This document shows positions 62,549 to 64,000 of a stretch of DNA of 64,000 nt, piece after piece. This stretch comes from an uncultured Curtobacterium sp. (GTDB lineage: Bacteria > Actinomycetota > Actinomycetes > Actinomycetales > Microbacteriaceae), in contig CAJYUW010000047.1 of NCBI GenBank assembly GCA_913778205.1, positions 17,999 to 81,998 on the forward strand, given 5' to 3'. Made by a program: the position numbers and the translations under genes. How positions within the stretch are numbered: the stretch's first letter is position 1; the number at the start of each line of letters is the position of its first letter. Under the pieces are notes generated by a model. That model did no database searches. It was given only the letters and a program-made list of their open reading frames with translations, and was not told the origin of the DNA.

Positions 62549-62829
62549 GTCCGCTCCTTTCGTGTGGGGGTGGCCCCGTGCGGGACCGTCTGCTCCTGTT
62601 CGGAGCCAAGGCCGAGTCAATCGGAGAACGACCGTTCTCGCAACCGGCTCTCGGGGAAGACGCAGGTCCGTCCGGAGAGCGACCCCCGGGATGTTGGGCA
62701 ACAGGTGTAGCGTTACTTCCGGATCGACCCGGTCCGACCGCGACGCCGCACCCCCGCCTGACGCCACGACGACCGAGTCGACGGACCACGAGTCAGCCAT
62801 CAGCCACGAGTCAGCCACCAGGAGCAGCC
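62549..62829. promoter_or_regulatory. 281-bp divergent region between osmC and alcohol dehydrogenase
   Basis: Contains GAGAAC-GACC-GTTCTC (62624-62639), an operator-like dyad, and a 14-bp direct repeat CCACGAGTCAGCCA at 62786 and 62804 just before the dehydrogenase ribosome site (CAGGAG). TAGCGTTAC near 62709 is a possible -10 for the dehydrogenase. No open frame with coding character. Confidence 0.45.
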
Positions 62830-63879
62830 ATGCGTGCCGTCGTGTTCGAGCAGTACCAGACGTTCCCGTCCCTCACGGACGTGCCGAAGCCCGAGCCCGG
62901 TCCGGGGGAGGTCCTGCTCAAGGTCGCCGGCGCGGGGGCGTGCCACTCGGACGTCGCCGTGTACCGGGAGTTCCAGGAGGGGCAGCCCGGCGCCCAGGCC
63001 CCGGCCTTCGTGCTCGGCCACGAGAACTCCGGCTGGGTCGAGGCGGTCGGCGACGGGGTGTCCGGGTTCACACCGGGGGACGCGTACCTCGTCTACGGCC
63101 CGGTCGGGTGCGGGCACTGCTCGTACTGCTCGAAGGGTCAGGACACCTACTGCGAGAACGCCGCGACCAATCCGTACGCGGGCATCGGGCTCGGACGCGA
63201 CGGCGGCATGGCCGAGTACGTCGTCGTGCCCGCGCGCAACCTCGTCCCGCTGGGCGACGCCGATCCGGTCGCCGCGGCACCGCTCAGCGACGCCGCCCTC
63301 ACGCCGTACCACGCGATCAAGGCGTCGCTGCCCAACCTCGCGGGCGGCGGGCGGTACGCGCTCGTCGTCGGGCTCGGCGGGCTCGGACAGATCGCCGTGC
63401 AGATCCTGACCGCCCTCACCGGGGCGACCGTGATCGCGACCGACACGAAGCAGGACGCGATGGACCGCGCCGCGGCCCGAGGCGCCGTCATCGTCCCCGG
63501 TGGCCCGGACCAGGCCGCCGCCATCCGTGCGCTCACCGGCGGCCGCGGGGTCGACGCCGCCTTCGACTTCGTCGGCGCGACGCCGACCGTGCAGACAGCA
63601 CAGGCGTCGATGGCCGTCGGCGGCCGGCTGACCGTGGTCGGGATCGCCGGCGGGACCACCGAGTGGAACTTCTTCTCGACCCCGTACGAGTCCACGATCA
63701 CGAACACCTACTGGGGCACCATCGAGGACCTCCACGAGGTCGTCGCGATGTACCGGGCTGGTCAGATCGTCCCCGACGTCGAGCGGTACGCGCTCGAGGA
63801 CGCACTCGAGGCGTACCGGAAGCTGGAGGCGGGCGCGCTGTCCGGCCGCGCGGTCGTGGTGCCGACGCTCACGCGCTGA
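62830..63879 (+). CDS. Zinc-dependent NAD(P)-dependent alcohol dehydrogenase
   Basis: A 349-residue medium-chain dehydrogenase. Catalytic zinc ligands: Cys in GACHSDVAVY, His-Glu in LGHENSGWVE; structural zinc cysteines in GCGHCSYCSKGQDTYC; Rossmann motif VVGLGGLGQIAVQ. Length and motifs fit AdhP/AdhT-like enzymes. ATG 62830 with AGGAG six bases upstream. The last ~77 bases before codon 342 recur in reverse complement at the window end. Confidence 0.92.
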   Translation: MRAVVFEQYQTFPSLTDVPKPEPGPGEVLLKVAGAGACHSDVAVYREFQEGQPGAQAPAFVLGHENSGWVEAVGDGVSGFTPGDAYLVYGPVGCGHCSYCSKGQDTYCENAATNPYAGIGLGRDGGMAEYVVVPARNLVPLGDADPVAAAPLSDAALTPYHAIKASLPNLAGGGRYALVVGLGGLGQIAVQILTALTGATVIATDTKQDAMDRAAARGAVIVPGGPDQAAAIRALTGGRGVDAAFDFVGATPTVQTAQASMAVGGRLTVVGIAGGTTEWNFFSTPYESTITNTYWGTIEDLHEVVAMYRAGQIVPDVERYALEDALEAYRKLEAGALSGRAVVVPTLTR

Positions 63880-64000
63880 CGCGCTCCGGGACGGACGGGA
63901 GGCCCGTGGCGGCGCCGCCACGGCCGCGCGGCCGGACAGCGCGCCCGCCTCCAGCTTCCGGTACGCCTCGAGTGCGTCCTCGAGCGCGTACCGCTCGACG
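63777..64000. repeat. 77-bp perfect inverted repeat ending at the window edge, around half of hairpin copy 8
   Basis: Bases 63924-64000 are the exact reverse complement of 63777-63853 (end of the alcohol dehydrogenase gene). Between them is the left arm and core of the usual hairpin (CCGTGGCGGC and GCCGCCACGG, 63904-63923), whose expected right arm is replaced by the inverted copy. The repeat reaches the last base, so its full length is unknown. Confidence 0.9.

Overview
The window reads as a chromosome segment of a very high-GC Gram-positive actinobacterium. The family is probably Microbacteriaceae, and a Curtobacterium-like genome is my best guess. That guess is inference from GC-saturated third codon positions, frequent GTG starts, many apparently leaderless genes, an Rpf-type muralytic enzyme, two LCP cell-wall ligases, MMPL and Mrp transporters, and the absence of any outer-membrane gene. 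No rRNA, tRNA, CRISPR array, transposase or phage gene was seen.

Layout. 0-5 kb: a minus-strand nitrogen operon (permease, two DUF1989 proteins, a biotin carboxylase of the urea/guanidine type cut by the window edge). 5.2-11.1 kb: an aldo/keto reductase, then an Azt-type zinc importer (aztB-aztD-aztC-aztD2 on minus, aztA divergent) around a Zur-like box. 11-17 kb: a MarR gene, a 41-residue membrane peptide, a cutC/M81/ROK-regulator operon and a divergent ROK kinase preceded by what looks like the leftover signal peptide of a lost sugar-binding protein. 17-24.5 kb: stress SDR, Dabb protein, pyroglutamyl peptidase, PAP2 phosphatase, SoxR with a divergent 62-residue protein, an aldo/keto-reductase-fold protein that has lost three of four catalytic residues, and an MFS carrier. 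24.7-31.1 kb: an Mrp Na+/H+ antiporter operon (mrpA with a fused B domain, then C, D, E, F, G).

31.3-41.2 kb is a surface-glycan island: four genes (gmhA, gmhB, hddA, hddC) encode the complete route from sedoheptulose 7-phosphate to a GDP-heptose, followed by SDRs, a GDP-mannose-dehydratase/reductase-like enzyme, three glycosyltransferases and an SMP-30 lactonase-like protein. 41.2-54.7 kb holds RlmC, an Rpf/LysM enzyme, two LCP proteins, MarR/MMPL and GntR genes, a TetR/ECF-sigma divergent pair around a perfect 19-bp palindrome, a nuclease-fold protein, a secreted protein of unknown role and a second general-stress SDR. 54.7-58.9 kb is an iron-siderophore importer (ATPase, lipoprotein, fused double permease) behind a DtxR/IdeR-like box. 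59-64 kb holds TetR, a ThrE-type exporter, OsmC and a zinc alcohol dehydrogenase.

Two cross-cutting patterns are visible. A family of GC-rich hairpins (GGAGGC...GCCTCC) recurs in at least eight intergenic gaps, and two copies lie between divergent genes where a terminator is not expected. Roughly fifteen genes lack a Shine-Dalgarno sequence and carry a TANNNT hexamer 6-9 bases before the start codon. The last 77 bases of the window are an exact reverse complement of the end of the alcohol dehydrogenase gene, which looks more like a sequencing or assembly fold-back than biology.
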